DNA from: Hyaloperonospora brassicae
Taxonomy: Eukaryota; Oomycota; Peronosporomycetes; Peronosporales; Peronosporaceae
NCBI GenBank assembly: GCA_947650285.1
Contig: CANTFL010000028.1
Span: 62,001-126,000, forward strand
Reading direction: 5' to 3'
Length of the DNA stretch: 64,000 bases
This document shows, one piece after another, positions 44,564 to 57,188 of this stretch (positions are counted from its first letter, which is position 1; every line of letters starts with the position of its first letter). A program made the position numbers and the translations under genes. The notes beneath the pieces were generated by a model that worked only from the letters and a program-made list of their open reading frames with translations, was not told the DNA's origin and made no database searches.

Positions 44564-44830
44564 AGAGGTTTGTGCCACATCAGGTGATCCGCGATCAGCA
44601 AAGCGATCGCGATCAAGGATGTGATCGTGATGGGATCAACGATCAGGTACGTGATCGAGATCAAGCTCGTGGGGACGACACGACACGATATACAACCAGA
44701 AAGGCAACTGCGATCGGAAAGTATATCATGTGTGTGCCACGCAAGTACAAGATTGCTACGTTTCTGGAGAGAGTGACACGTGACATGCGATGCCTACGGT
44801 ATAAAGATAGGGATAGGGTTGTTAATTTTT
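44564..44830. repeat. GATC-rich tract of element B, right part, and trailing B sequence
   Basis: Resumes the tract interrupted at 36858: about nine GATC sites within 44575-44665, then non-repetitive sequence of unknown content. The right limit of element B could not be fixed. Confidence 0.6.
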
Positions 44831-46440
44831 AAATTTGTTAACATCAAACAGAGTTCAATTTTCTTCCAAGGACACGCGTCGTCTCTTTCGGGCCGGATGT
44901 TTGGCCACCCGACGTCATATAATACGCTACATCTGCACTAGTGTCGCACCTGGATTGTTTAGATAAGTACTTTCAAGATCTCACCCCCTGAATTTGCGAT
45001 CGGACGAAGGAAAACCTTTGTGGTTGAAGACTCAAGATCGCGATACGGCTCAAGTGGTCAGAAGGCTCGCTAAATAAGGTCTACATTTTGGAAAAGGCAA
45101 TCTGTTACAGATCAGGTTGACCCATACCGAGCACCCTACAAGTATACAAGTGATCCCGTGAAGAATTCCACGGGATCACGCCAACCCCGATCGCGGCGGG
45201 AAGAATTCCACACCGAGATCGAACCTCGACCCCATCGCAAACACGGTCAAGTTTTCCATTGACACGAGTTCACCTAGAAGAGACCAACCCGCCCCACCGA
45301 CGGGTAGACAAGGTGAGGAAGGCTATCGGGAACACGGAATCGTAGTGCCCCTCTGTTAGTCGGTCTTCCGGACGCCAGTGGAGAGTTGAATTGACACCTC
45401 ATAAGAGCGAACACCACCACACGATATTGCACTCTATTTGTAATCGCGGATAAGGGGTTTAAAGATATGTTGCACTCCTGGCTAAAAAATTAGGAGTGAT
45501 CTTCTTGGTGCTCGATTAATCTTATCAAACTTCGGGATACCAAATTATCATATACGGATAGACAAAAGACACTTGCAAATTTAAAAGTAAACTGATTTAT
45601 CATTGAATTTTATCCAGCCAAAGTCTAAATCTCTGACTAAGACTAGTCAGTTTATTAGGATGGACCACCGCGTGTCGCCTTGTGCTGTCGAGATTTGATA
45701 TTCCATTGTATTTGGTATTCCACGCCAGATTACCATGATCGCATCATCCAGACGTCGCAGTGTACGAGATCACGTCACCCGAGATTACGTCAGGTAATAT
45801 CACGTCACCCAAGATCACGTATTCCAAAATCACGCTATCCTCGTTCTCTTGACACAAGATCGCGGCATCCCAGATCGCTTGGCCTAAGATCACGGTGTGG
45901 TGCACCTTGTTGTATGACTCACACCTAGTGGAAAATTAGTAATCATTCGCATCGCGATAAGCAGTTCAAAATTCTTGACCCGCTTCACCACAAATGGCGT
46001 TGCCAACCCAGCCTCGCTCTCACCAGAACACTAAGCGGGTGATTATGAGTCGAGTGACCTTCCAGAATAGATGAATTCCACTGATGGGTCATCGTTGCAC
46101 TTGGCAACCTCACTTGAGACCAATACAGCGGATGCATTTCCTGCATTTGGTGAATTCCCACATGCTCATGCAATAGTTGAAGCTGAACGCTGCTCAGTAA
46201 TACAGCAAATTATCTATTTCTGCTTAGTATTTTGATGCTCTCTCATCATCAGCAAAACCCCGTGTGTTGTCGTTCTTAGCAGATTTTGCTGCACATAGCA
46301 TGGCTACTTAACCATGCGATGCGAATCAAATGTAGGTTGGGCCAGACCAACATATACTTCTCTTCCCATTGTGACCAAAGTGTGGCCACTATGACACCAA
46401 CCATCTATCTACAAACCAATAAAGTAACTAATTGTATAGG
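44831..46440. other. No gene; low-complexity stretch at 45757-45905
   Basis: A+T-rich sequence without coding signal. 45757-45905 repeats variants of AGATCACGTCACCC at roughly 15-20-nt spacing. 45140-45230 has GATCCCGTGAAGAATTCCACGGGATC, an inverted repeat around an EcoRI-like site, and a related GAAGAATTCCACACCGAGATC soon after. Confidence 0.45.
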
Positions 46441-46445
46441 AATTT

Positions 46446-46960
46446 GATGTAGCAAGATGATCTTGTTGCACGTCGTTGACTCAAGTTGAGTAAACGTGAA
46501 TGTTACCTAAATTGGTATATACTTCAACATTTACATTATTGAGCAATAACATAAAAATTAATATTATCGAAGGCATTAGTCGATACTGCATCACGTATAG
46601 GTTGGCATAGACCATCGCTTTAACCAACTAAACCTTTAATTCGCGTTAGACGCACGCAATGGGAGGTGTAGAGGATCGCTAAAAATTGATGTCTGCAGTA
46701 TAGCTGTAGCGGAGATAGTATAGATCCTGGCCAGAGGAAGGCTTTCTGCTTGACGAGCAAGCTAGTTCTTTACAAGAACTCGACTCTATGAGTCAACAAA
46801 CTTACAGCTTCAGGTACATGTTCAAGGGCTCTGACGATTCAGCGATTCAACTGCACAGTGAGGTCAGGAATCTATGTATTAATAAGACCTGACGCTCTTG
46901 CGACCTGCGACTTAAGAAGGCACGTGTCTCTAACATATACAAAGAGCGACTAACCTTTGT
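46446..46960 (+). repeat. Diverged LTR relic
   Basis: It begins TGTAGCAAGATGATCTTGTTGCA, a palindromic start like those of LTRs A-C, and contains GACGCACGCAATGGGAGGTG near 46650. The 3' limit and target duplications were not found. Confidence 0.5.
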
Positions 46961-47002
46961 TTTGTTTTAAGAAACGTCAACTACCCCCCCCCCCTAGGTT
47001 GT

Positions 47003-47895
47003 CGTTAAACACCCCCTCACCCCTATATTACCGTAATTTAAATACTTTCCGTGACTATGCTTGCTACGGCTTACGCCCCCATCTGAATGAACGAGACCAT
47101 CAATATGAGTCAGATTCATCACTGTATCCGTGAGTGGAACAGTGCTCGACAAGAACCTTGTCGATGGTGGTCTTCAACGACGAAGCAGACGCTTCTATAA
47201 AACAACGTTCGTACCTCAAGTGACGGAGCTTGTAGCGCTCAGTGAGCAATCCTCATTGATGCCGGTGATCACTGCTGTAATGTTGATCGTCTTGGACCAG
47301 TCACTTGACTGTATTGTGCACAACGACGAGAAGGAGTGGGCGTCAATACTACGGTCGATCTCCATTAAAATCGAAACGAAGTCAATTGTAGTGCCCAGCG
47401 GATGCACACTGCCTATTCGGGGAAACCTATCGAGGAACGCTCGGTCTGGCTCTTGTCAGACGCCACGTTGAGCCACTACCATCATCAAATCCACACGTTA
47501 GTCTGGTAAGTCACTTGAACAGGTATTACGACGATTGATGTACCTATAGATAGACATCTGTGGCTGGCTTGAAGTCAATTTTGTACATAGTAATGTTGGA
47601 TACCCTTTTCACAGTGCCCATGCAGGATAATCGCTACAAGCCCAACCTGTTCCAGAATTGCTTGTATAAATGTTTCATTTGACCGAGCCAATACTCGGTC
47701 AAATGAAGTAGCTAAATAATTAACTTCCACACGTCGCCGACAAAACGACATGCACAGATTGTTCGGATTTAGTATTTTATCATTTGTAAATGAGATTGTA
47801 AATTACTTCTGAGATCGGTACTATTCTCGACCCTACAATCAGAAGGCGTAAATCGAGTAAATTACGGTAATATGTAGGGGTGGGGGTGGTTAACG
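47003..47895. mobile_element. 893-bp element with 38-bp terminal inverted repeats
   Basis: The left end (47003-47040) and the reverse complement of the right end (47858-47895) match along 38 bp with a few differences: CGTTAAMCACCCC, then CACCCCTA, then TATTACCGTAATTTA. The interior has a 113-codon plus-strand frame (47130-47471) with no recognised domain. Probably a non-autonomous TIR (MITE-like) element; no target duplication was identified. Confidence 0.65.
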
Positions 47896-48589
47896 TTTTC
47901 CAATGTTTTTTTTATAAAATACACCTTTGACTAAACGCAACTAATCTTGACACAATCGATCAGTTAGTGCATTTTTATCGAGTTTGTATTTGGTGGCTGA
48001 CACACGTCAGCCCCCAACATCTGATTAGGAGTTCTAGTATCAATTTCAATGGGATTTTATCCCTGGTGTGGACCACACATAAATACTGGTTACCATTCGA
48101 CATGTAACCCCGTCACAAAAGCAGCTAAAAAGACTAGAGAATATTTTGAGAAGACTTTGACAATAGATTAAATGCAAGCCTAAATTTTAAGCAAATGTTT
48201 TTGGTACACTTACCTCCATCCACTTGGAAGGTGTACGTAACGATACAAGGAACCTGTTGATACTGTGGTTAGGGCAAGCAGCTTGTACTGTGTCAGTACG
48301 AGCACTGGTGCCCCAACTTCACGGTACAAACACTCTATCCATCGAGGATAGGCCCCTTTATAGTTCTCGCTAGCGCGATTCTTACGGCCATGATTAGTGC
48401 ACCAGGACACGGCAGCTGGAATCAATGTTTTTCGTGGTTGAACACATGTCGATAGACTTTTGAAATGATGTGTTTATCTTCTCTGTATTTTAACTTGTGA
48501 TCAAAACAGAAGTTGACGACTATTGGCGTATTGATTCATTCTTGCTTTACCATTGCAGGAGTCGTTGTTGTAGTAGACGCGGCACGACT
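47896..48589. other. No gene seen
   Basis: A+T-rich. The minus-strand frame 48210-48425 encodes VLVLTQYKLLALTTV, similar to a stretch encoded at about 21370-21410 on the plus strand; probably a repeat fragment. Confidence 0.4.
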
Positions 48590-49240
48590 TACATGAAGCA
48601 ATGTCTCTATACAGCGTCTCCTAATGCTACATTCCAGTGCTACAAATGCTGCGGGTTTCCGAGAAAGCAGAGAGAAGAATACGCCGGATCAGCGTTCACG
48701 TGATGGAAGAGACCGCAGAACTTCTTCACTTCTTCGTCGTTCTTGGTCAACTATCGTGCGCCCTTCCACGCTGGTGCCATGCGATCATGGAGATGAAGTG
48801 CTTTCTCTTGCTTCCGCGTAGCATTTCCAGTAGTGCGCGCGTAGCTGGTGATGCCTGCGGACGTAAGCAAAAGCGGCACGACGACGAGCGCGCTGGCGCT
48901 CATGGAGGCTTTGTTCATGACGGCGATAACAGGCGATACTCCTGCCATAGTGATGAATTGACGATGTCGTGTGAGACCTTCGGAGCTTCTTGGCAAATGG
49001 GCACTTGGGTCTTAGCGGACACGTCGACGATCAAACAAGCTTACGATTTCTTGGCCAGAAATCAGCCAGTCATGTTTACGACCAAAGCCACGTAGACACG
49101 ACATTTAATTACTGGACGCGTGGAGTAATGATCGCCGATCCATCCGAACACGTTCGAGCGACATCCATCGAGTCTTTCGTGCTGAATACAATGCTGGTAA
49201 CAGCGACAAGAGACTTCATCAACGAAGGGTAAGTTCGTGG
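48590..49240. repeat. Copy 2 of the dispersed duplicated segment
   Basis: Counterpart of 25760-26440. The minus-strand frame 48751-48996 (81 codons) aligns with the 96-codon frame of copy 1 and ends at the equivalent TAG after A-W-K-G-A-R. A plus-strand frame equivalent to that of copy 1 is interrupted by TGA near 48960. Sequence to the right (49241-51200) holds only short frames and nothing recognised. Confidence 0.6.
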
Positions 49241-51201
49241 TTCTCAAGCACGCAATGCGTACTACGATGCGTCGTCCACACGCTGATGGAATAAACGAGC
49301 TGTAATGTGCCGAATCTTTTTCTGGTGTTATAGAACTTACGCAAACTACGATTGTCGACGATATTGACGACGGGCGCTTACGACATGCGTTTTTGCGATC
49401 AGTTCTCATCAATACAAAGACGCCGGTATGATTGCAAACTCGACAAGTTGTCGACACAGTTATTGTGAAGGCTTTTCATGCCGATGATCGCTTTATATGC
49501 TCGAACGAAGACTCTTGCTACCATCATTCTGTGTGAGGCGGCTGAATACGCCCAAAGAGCACGCACTTACTTAAGATACTCGTGTCTGCAGCGTCTTCGA
49601 GCATAGCAGCCAAAGCAACATCCTGAAGCTTCCGGTTGAAACGGCTTTGTGATCGTATCGACACGTGGACGGTGGTATCCGAGTCGGTTGTTGTACGTCT
49701 GTGGGATGCCAAGTTCAACGCAGAGGTATGTGACAACAAGCAGCACGTCGATATCGCACCTTTGCCTTGTATTTTGTGACAATCTGCAAACGTGGTAGCT
49801 AACCGATCACTTTCTGCTTAGTCATTCGATCGTCTTATCTCACGCTGTTCGTGGTGTCTTAAGCACCTCAGTGAGGCCAGAACAATGTAACCGTATCCGT
49901 CCAAGTCATGTCAAAGTCACTACACCCCAACCTGGGCATAACCGTAAGAAACACGACTCTCTTCTGCAGTGGAGCTGGATCCAAATTCGCAGTAGGTCGA
50001 ACATTCTGCTTGTCCAAGGTACCACAAAGCGCCATTTAAAGTGGCATATAATGCTTCCGACGCTTCTGAGTGTCCTGGAGACACCGCATGTGGCCGTTAA
50101 GCAGGTCCGACGCACAAGGGTCCGAATCTACTACGGGCAATGTGACCCGCATAGCGCGCTTTTGGTGAATCCAGCAAAAGATCGTGCAGAACACTAGACT
50201 GTATCTAAGATATTTACGTCGGTCGTGGTAAGGATCACGGGGTGATGGCAATATTTCTGACGAGTTTTGGGAATCAACTTTTGATCAGGGTGATAGTTGA
50301 ACAACGTTTTTCGTATTATAACGCATGTTTTACGCCGCAAGTGGCAATCTAGCCTCACGTTGCGACTCTATCGCGCAGAACGCTTGTCCACAGCAACGTA
50401 GTTACAGGTACGGAAACTATGAATTGATGTCTCATATTTCGTCACAAGACTTGGCGCCATTCATCGTCGACACACAAGTTCGACGAGAATGAAGCCGAAA
50501 CTATATTCTTTACCCGATACAAGCTCATTCAAGTCGACGGAGATGCTATCTTTGTACTTCATTGCACAGTGTCTATCGCGACAGCCGCTCTTTTGACGCA
50601 CCGTCGTGTGTGATGTTGAGGTAGGCTGAAACTCGTTCGCTTCACGTCTGCCTTGCTAGCGCTTCGCTTGGGCTACACCTTTGTTTCGGCCACTTTTTGT
50701 GTCTTGATCAGGTAAGAACGAGTGCTGGATACTGTAGTGTACACCGTCTATACAGTAACCTGAAACATTTTCGATCTCCGTCACTCAGCTACCCCTCACC
50801 CCAAACTTCTTGAAACACTCGGTTTTTAACTTGGCAAATTTTCCGCGAAGTTATAGGACCCTAAAGTCCGGAGAATTTTGTGAATATGGCTCGCGGCGAG
50901 CCGCATTTGGTCGCCCCAAAAATCCCCGCGTAGACCTATTTTTCTCGATTTGAAACTTTTCCCATGCAGCCCTATATATTGTAGACAAATTAGCGTAAAA
51001 GAACCATTTTTGCAGTAATAAAAGTGCAAAATTGGCTGTTTCGCCCTATACGGCATTCTTTTGCCTGTTTATGCTGAATATTTTAGTACATTTGCTGCAA
51101 TTTTCTTGCAAAAGATTTGTGTTTTGTTTTTGCAACTATATTTTACTAAAATAATTGACGCTTTCATAATGCAAATCGATTGGAAAACACGATAACTGGC
51201 A

Positions 51202-51530
51202 GCAGCTAAAACTTTATATTCTTCAAAATTGAATTTGGGACCTTACGGTGCGACCGATACTTCTTTACGGCGTATTCAACGGCCTTCGAAGTCAGGATCG
51301 TGCGATAAACGTTCATGTACCGAAAGCACTTTCGAGTATGGCGGTAGATAGTATTGAGAGAGACGGATGCAAAGGACCTTGGGACTATCTGCTCGAGTCC
51401 TTTGAACGTGCGTTCGCAATTTTCCCGAGAATGGCATATGGATCTCCCCAGAACATTTTGATGAAGGTTAGATCGCAATGGATCCTGGGTAAAATGATGT
51501 GGTTCCCGGCCGCAATCATAATATAATGCC
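51202..51530 (-). pseudogene. DDE transposase C-terminal fragment
   Basis: The minus-strand frame reads RENCERTFKGLEQIVPRSF, then RKCFRYMNVYR, then AVEYAVKKYRSHRKVP. This is the pattern of the last part of DDE superfamily endonucleases of the Tc1/IS630-like type found in fungi and oomycetes (the segment after the final catalytic Glu). The 'E' motif region (NLHQNVLGR) is degraded. The 5' part of the gene is absent. Confidence 0.6.
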
Positions 51531-51962
51531 GACGTCCTTTTTGGATCTTTTAATCACATTATTTTTGAATAAAACTGCGAGTGCAGCAACAACCCTCATA
51601 TCCCGCAAGTGCCGTAGCCATTTGTTGAAGCGCAGCATGTTGGTGATTGTTGACTGATTAGCACATTGTTTGGTGTTAAAAACATGCAAAATACGTGCTT
51701 ATTGTGTGCAGTGTGACGGGAGCTTTAGAAAGGCGATTTCGATTGAGGAAACGGCGATAATTTTTACTTACTCAAATTTGGCCGCCGAATAAAACGTTAC
51801 TGGTTAAGAGTGTTGCACACCGTACGTAGCAAGTAGAGGGGGTGCTAATGGAGAGTCTTTCGATTGTGATCGTGGATATATAAGGCGATGAGGTTTCATC
51901 ATGAGTGAGCTTCGGCACTTTAGAATGCACGCATGAGTAAGTCGAGCCTCCAGACTCAAACA

Positions 51963-52201
51963 TGTTGTAAATGGAAGTGTTACAAAGAGGAACATAGATA
52001 TATTAGGTCGTTGTTTGGGAAAAGGACAGGTAGTTATGTGGGAACAGAAGAACACCGTTAGGACTGGTAAGGACGTCATATGGGAACAGGGAAGACCGTT
52101 AGGATAGGAAAGAATACCAGTCAGTACCACCTCAATATATTTAGTCTTCATTTTACCTTCTAGTACGCAAGTGTGGGTGTGAACCAACACATAATTTAAC
52201 A
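51963..52201 (+). repeat. 5' LTR of the copia element
   Basis: TGTTGTAAATGG to CATAATTTAACA, 239 bp. Confidence 0.92.
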
Positions 52202-52215
52202 GGGTTATGAGACCA

Positions 52216-55200
52216 ATACTGATGAAGTACACGAGTGAAGGGGTGCCGAAGAACTGGGACGGCACGGATTGACAGAGGTACAAATGGGCGATGATCACTA
52301 TTTTGAAGGAGAACGACCTCATGTATATTGCAGTTGGTGACTTGACCAAGGCAATGATTGCTACTGCTATCACAGAAAAGCAAAAAGAGTTCACAAAGAA
52401 ACAGCTTAAGATCATGCGAATGATTGATACTTCGGTGCTTCCAGAGGTTCTTCAGCAGATACGCTACAAGGAGACCGGATCTGACATGTGGAAAGAGCTT
52501 TGCAACCTGTATGAAGGGAAGCAGAATGAAGCTATTAGGTCATGTACGATTCGCCGCGTGGAACATGAGCTATGTAATACCAAGATAACACCTGGAGGAG
52601 ATATGAATCTCCATATATGCAAGATGTTTAGACTCAAAGCAAAATTGGTTGACTGAAAGCGCACGGTGGAAGATCACATTATGGTTGACATGCTGCTTGA
52701 GAGTATACCAGATCAGATCTAGTTTAATCGTCTCAAGTCTTCGATCTATTGTGGTGTAGATCCAAGTATATATACAACGGCTCGAGTACGTGAGCTAGTT
52801 CTTGCTGCGTCCGCCAGACTAAGAGAGTTTCGAGGCAAACGCTATAAACATAAAAATAGAGGTGAGTTTCACAGTAAAAAGCACATATTTGGTGTGGATC
52901 GAGGTGCCAAACATCAATTTAGTGTTCGTGAATCAAGAAAGATTCGAGCGTATTACATATGCGGAAGTGACAAGCATATCAAAGCTAGCTGTACTCAAAA
53001 GACATAGAATCTGGACAAAGCTGGCACGTTGAACCAGAAGCAAGAGCTGCGAGGAAACTTCACAATTTGGCAAAAAGGTCACGCAAATGGTGAAGGAAAT
53101 CCTAGAGACACATCTACCAAAGCGATTCCTCTTGATGAAGGCCGAGTAAATGAGTCGAGTTATATCGAATCAAGTTACAGATGGTTATCCCGGGATGAGA
53201 CTCACGGTGTTGGGGTCCATAAAGTAAGTACTGATGCAGAATACGCATCAAAAGTCAGCCACAAGGATGAGGTGGTTGAAATTAAAACAATGTGGTATTT
53301 TGACACTGTGTCAAAATTACACTTTTCTGGGAATAGAGCGCATTTTTTGATGTTCTCAGAGGTGGACACACGAAGAGGTGGACACGCAGGTGCAAAGCAT
53401 ATGTGGCGTGGCGCCGAATATTGCATCGCGCATTGCCGGTACGGGGGCCGTAGGATTGGTCACAGAAGTGGCAAGGAAAACACTGACGTTTTTTTTCAAT
53501 GTCTTGTATATCCCAGGAGCAGAGTACGGGTTATTCTCTCCAGGCCTCGCTGTTTGCCACGTTTTCTCATTTAAATTTGATGAAACATCGCAAGTCTTTC
53601 TCGTATTCTTGGAAAACCGGGTGGTGGCTGTAGCTAAACCACATGATGCTACATGGAGATTCCAAGCAGCGTTTCTTCTCAGAGACATGATCAGTTGCCA
53701 CAAGGTAAAGAAATGTGCAACTATACGATGACCGACGAAGTAGGAGCATTACAACTTTGGCACGAGAGACTTTGCCATATGTGTCCACAGTATTTAAAAA
53801 TCAAGGTAAATAAAGGGCTAGTACGAGGCATGATGTTCACAAAACGAGAGCACCGCACGTGCGACGCATGCCATTTAGGTAAGCAAAAGCGACAAACGTA
53901 TTGGAAAAAGCTTGATCGAGCGACAAATGAGCCAAATCAAGTGGTATATACGGATTTGCTAATACCTAGACATTCTAATGCGACTAAATTTGTGGCAGTG
54001 CTGATTGTTATGGATGGATATTCGAGGTTTATTACCATAAAGTTACTCACAAGCAAGAACGGCAAGGAGATAAATCATCAAATGGAAGAGTACATCCTAT
54101 GGGCAGAACGACAGGCCGGTCGACACATCAGCAATTGTTCATACAAGGTGAAACAAGTACTCAGCGACAAAGGTGGCGAGTTTTGCAACGATGCGATGGG
54201 GGCTTGGTATCGCTCGAAAGTAATTGTGCACGTTAAAGTTGGACCCAAAAGCTCACAGCTGAACCTGTGTGAGAGGACTCATCAGCCGATCGAAGGCATG
54301 ACAATTCCAACAATGGCCCATGCAGGTTTCAACCGTAGTCTATGGACTGAAGCTATGCGTAACGCAGTGTACGTTATAAACCGAGTTTACAACAAAAGCA
54401 CGCAGGGAATTCCGTACGAGATGATATTTGGAGTAAAACCTGACATACACCATATCCGAAAGATCGGAGCACTTGCATACGAGCATGTACCAGTATCATC
54501 AGGACGCAAGAAATATGATGTGAATGTCAAGATTAGGTTTGTCCTTGGTTATGAAGAAGATGTGGTAGGCTGCAAGGTATATTTTCCCAATGAACACACC
54601 GTGAAATTCGTCTCGGACCTACGAGTAACCGAGAATATAGTTTACCGCGATCGACATGATGTAGAAGTAGAAGAGGATGATCTTTCTTCGCTGAACTTTG
54701 ATTAAGATGATGATGAACAACGCACGTTATCTGACGATGATATGATAAGTGCTTTTAGCAACTATGAAGCGACTTGTGACATCGAGGATGACGCTCAGGC
54801 TACTAAACATCTGAATTATGAATCCATCCAAAGCGATAAAGACGGGCGTTTTGGTCCTGATAACAATGATGGGCCCAGAACGAACGACGGCTTCGAAGAC
54901 GACAACCAGTCCATCATTGGTACATGCTGGTCGACCGTAGCTGAGTATGACGCGGACAAATAAGACCTGGATGAACCATTACACTCAAGTTTCGATGAAA
55001 ATTATGTAGCTTGCGAAGAAGGCGACAAATATCCAGGAAGCGTTGATTTTTCATTGTCCAACGTATCAGGTCCTGAATCAGCTCCTGATGATGAAGCGAC
55101 ACATGACCGACATCCTGACAAAATAACAAGAAAACGTAGTTGTCGATCTGAGACACCATCTGAAGCAAACAGTGTCGAGCATGACGCACACAAAGAAGAT

Positions 55201-56918
55201 GCCAAGAGAACACGAACTGAACTTCGCACAATGCTTGAGCGCAGGAAGCCAGTATATTTTGATGATTACGTGATGAACATGGCCCCGATGTCGCCACAAG
55301 TTTTGGATCAAAACGGAAAGCCTATCGACTACATTACTCTACCTAGAAGTCACCATGAATTGTTGAACTCTAGATGGAAAGAAAATTTTCTCGCAGCAGA
55401 GTTAGAGGAAATAGATGCGCTTCAATCCAAGGGTGTGATTGCAGAAATTGAGAGTACAAAGGTTCCAAAGACGGCGATACTAATAAATACCTTGTGGGTA
55501 TATGCTGTGGAGACCGATCAACAAGGCTACGTGATCATATTCAAAGCACGAATAGTGGCTCTAGGGAACCACCAGCGGCCAGAAATCGATTTTCACGCAA
55601 CATTTGCTCTTGTGGCAAGGATGTCTTCGTTCCGGCTACTGATTGTCAAGCATCCAAGCTTGGTCTTGGCATCTATGGTGGGGACATAAACACGGCGTAT
55701 CTTAATGCCTCACTCAGTATCAAGAAATGCCTACGATCGATAAGTGGATATCCGTGCAAGGAAATTGGAAAAGCGTACATTGTTCAAAAGGCATTATATG
55801 GGCTTCGTCAATCAGGACACGAGTGGAACTCGGAGCTTAACCCATGGTTCCTAGAACATGGCTATGAGCGGTCGCGAACGGAGCCATGTCTGTATTATTG
55901 TTTCCATGGAAACAAGATCGTATATGTCCTGGTCTTCGTTGATGACATATTGATTGCGACCAACAATGCGGACTACAAGATGAGCCTACTAAATGACGGA
56001 AACGTCGATTATGGAATCAAAGATCAAGGATTACTGACCCAGTACCTTGGTATCGAAGTGGAACAGACAGAAACACAGATCACGATATGTCAAGAACAGT
56101 ATGCAAAGGAGATTCTACGGAAGTTTGAGTATGATAAGGCACATGATGTGGGCAACCCTATGGAAGTTAATATGCGACTGGCGAGTGATGATACGAACAA
56201 CAAACAAACAAGAGACACTGCATTCCCTTTTCGTGAAGCTATCGGGATGCTAATTTATCTGACGACTAGTACCAGGCCTGATTTAGCATTTGTAGTGGGC
56301 CAGCTGAGTCGATTCGTCGCCAAACCACACACCAAGAGTATCGGAACGTTGAAGAGAGCTTTACGGTATGTGGCAGGTACATTGCACAATGGCATTACCT
56401 AAGCCAGACAGAATTAAGACATGATGAACAACAACACGATGCACATTGTAATCGAAGGATATTGTGACAGCGACTGGGCTAAGGATCCCGAGCAACGCAA
56501 GATTACTACAGGTTATATGTTCACATTGGCTGACGGTGCTATCGCATGGATGTCCCTACGACAACCGATTATCGCGCTATCGACAGCAGAGGCTGAGTAC
56601 GTAGCTGCCTGTGAAGCAAAAATGGAAGCGATGGCTGAGTACAACATCCTACAAGACATACTACCACCACAGTGCCAGATCAAATTACGCATCGGTATCG
56701 ACAACCAAGCGACTCACATCATGGCGACATCTCCGACGTACAGTCGCCGGACACGTCTTATTGAATTACGGTGGCATTACGTGAGGGAACAAGTTCAAAA
56801 CGGTGATATTGATCTACATAAGGTCAAAGGCGAGAACAATCCAGCTGACATGTTTACCAAGCCTCTTGACAAGAAGCGTCTTCGCAAATTGACGCACTTG
56901 ACTGGTGTGGGTGACTGA
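52216..56918 (+). pseudogene. gag-pol of the copia element, disrupted
   Basis: gag starts near ATG 52216, with an early TGA near 52270 and later TGA 52654, TAG near 52720 and TAG 53005. The zinc knuckle (YYICGSDKHIKASC) has Tyr in place of its first Cys. Protease is visible near 53300 (FDTVSKLHFSGN, with DTV instead of a DSG-type triad). Integrase (about 53740-54560) has WHERLCH and CDAC, TDLLIP, SDKGGEF and an ERTHQ Glu. RT (about 55350-56350) is split by a frameshift near 55680 and has LVFVDDILIAT near 55940. RNase H (56421-56918) is well kept (YCDSDWAKD, STAEAEYVAA). TAA at 54703, 54961 and 56399 are further breaks, so this copy cannot move by itself. Confidence 0.88.
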
Positions 56919-56950
56919 TTGTGATCGAAGAGTTCTCTTCGAGGAGGGCG

Positions 56951-57188
56951 TGTTGGAAATGGAAGTGTTACAAAGAGGAACATAGATATATTAGGTCGTT
57001 GTTTGGGAAAAGGACAGGTAGTTATGTGGGAACAGAGAACACCGTTATGACTGGTAAGGACGTCATATGGGAACAGGGAATACCGTTAGGATAGGAAAGA
57101 ATACCAGTCAGTACCACCTCAATATATTTAGTCTTCATTTTACCTTCTAGTACGCAAGTGTGGGTGTGAACCAACACATAATCTAACA
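56951..57188 (+). repeat. 3' LTR of the copia element
   Basis: TGTTGGAAATGG to CATAATCTAACA, 238 bp, preceded by the purine run GAGGAGGG. Confidence 0.92.

Larger units (their letters stand above)
26497..44830 (+). mobile_element. Ty3/gypsy element 'B', old, truncated, host of two nested insertions
   Basis: The 5' LTR is split: 26497-26631 and 34321-34651 rejoin exactly when element A and one copy of its GATAA duplication are removed, giving 466 bp related to the solo LTR at 10441-10888. A primer site TGGTAGCACTTTG follows at about 34654. gag and protease relics follow (34702-36430), then a GATC-rich repeat tract broken by element C at 36858/44564 (AGAGG duplicated). RT, integrase and a 3' LTR are not recognisable, so B is 3'-truncated; the right limit given is approximate. 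Confidence 0.8.
51963..57188 (+). mobile_element. Ty1/copia retrotransposon, decayed
   Basis: A 5,226-bp element with LTRs of 239 and 238 bp that differ at about five positions by eye. Domain order (gag, protease, integrase, RT, RNase H) defines Ty1/copia. GGGTTATGAGACC right after the 5' LTR is the probable primer site and GAGGAGGG at 56941-56948 the polypurine tract. The bases outside the LTRs (AAACA left, GAGCA right) do not form a convincing target duplication. Confidence 0.92.

Noticed and set aside
45757..45905. Possible CRISPR-like array
   Set aside because: Units of AGATCACGTCACCC vary in length and sequence, lack constant spacers, and the context is eukaryotic.
49062..49457. 131-codon minus-strand frame near the second duplicated segment
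   Set aside because: Only partly inside the duplicated region, not kept in copy 1, and no recognisable family.
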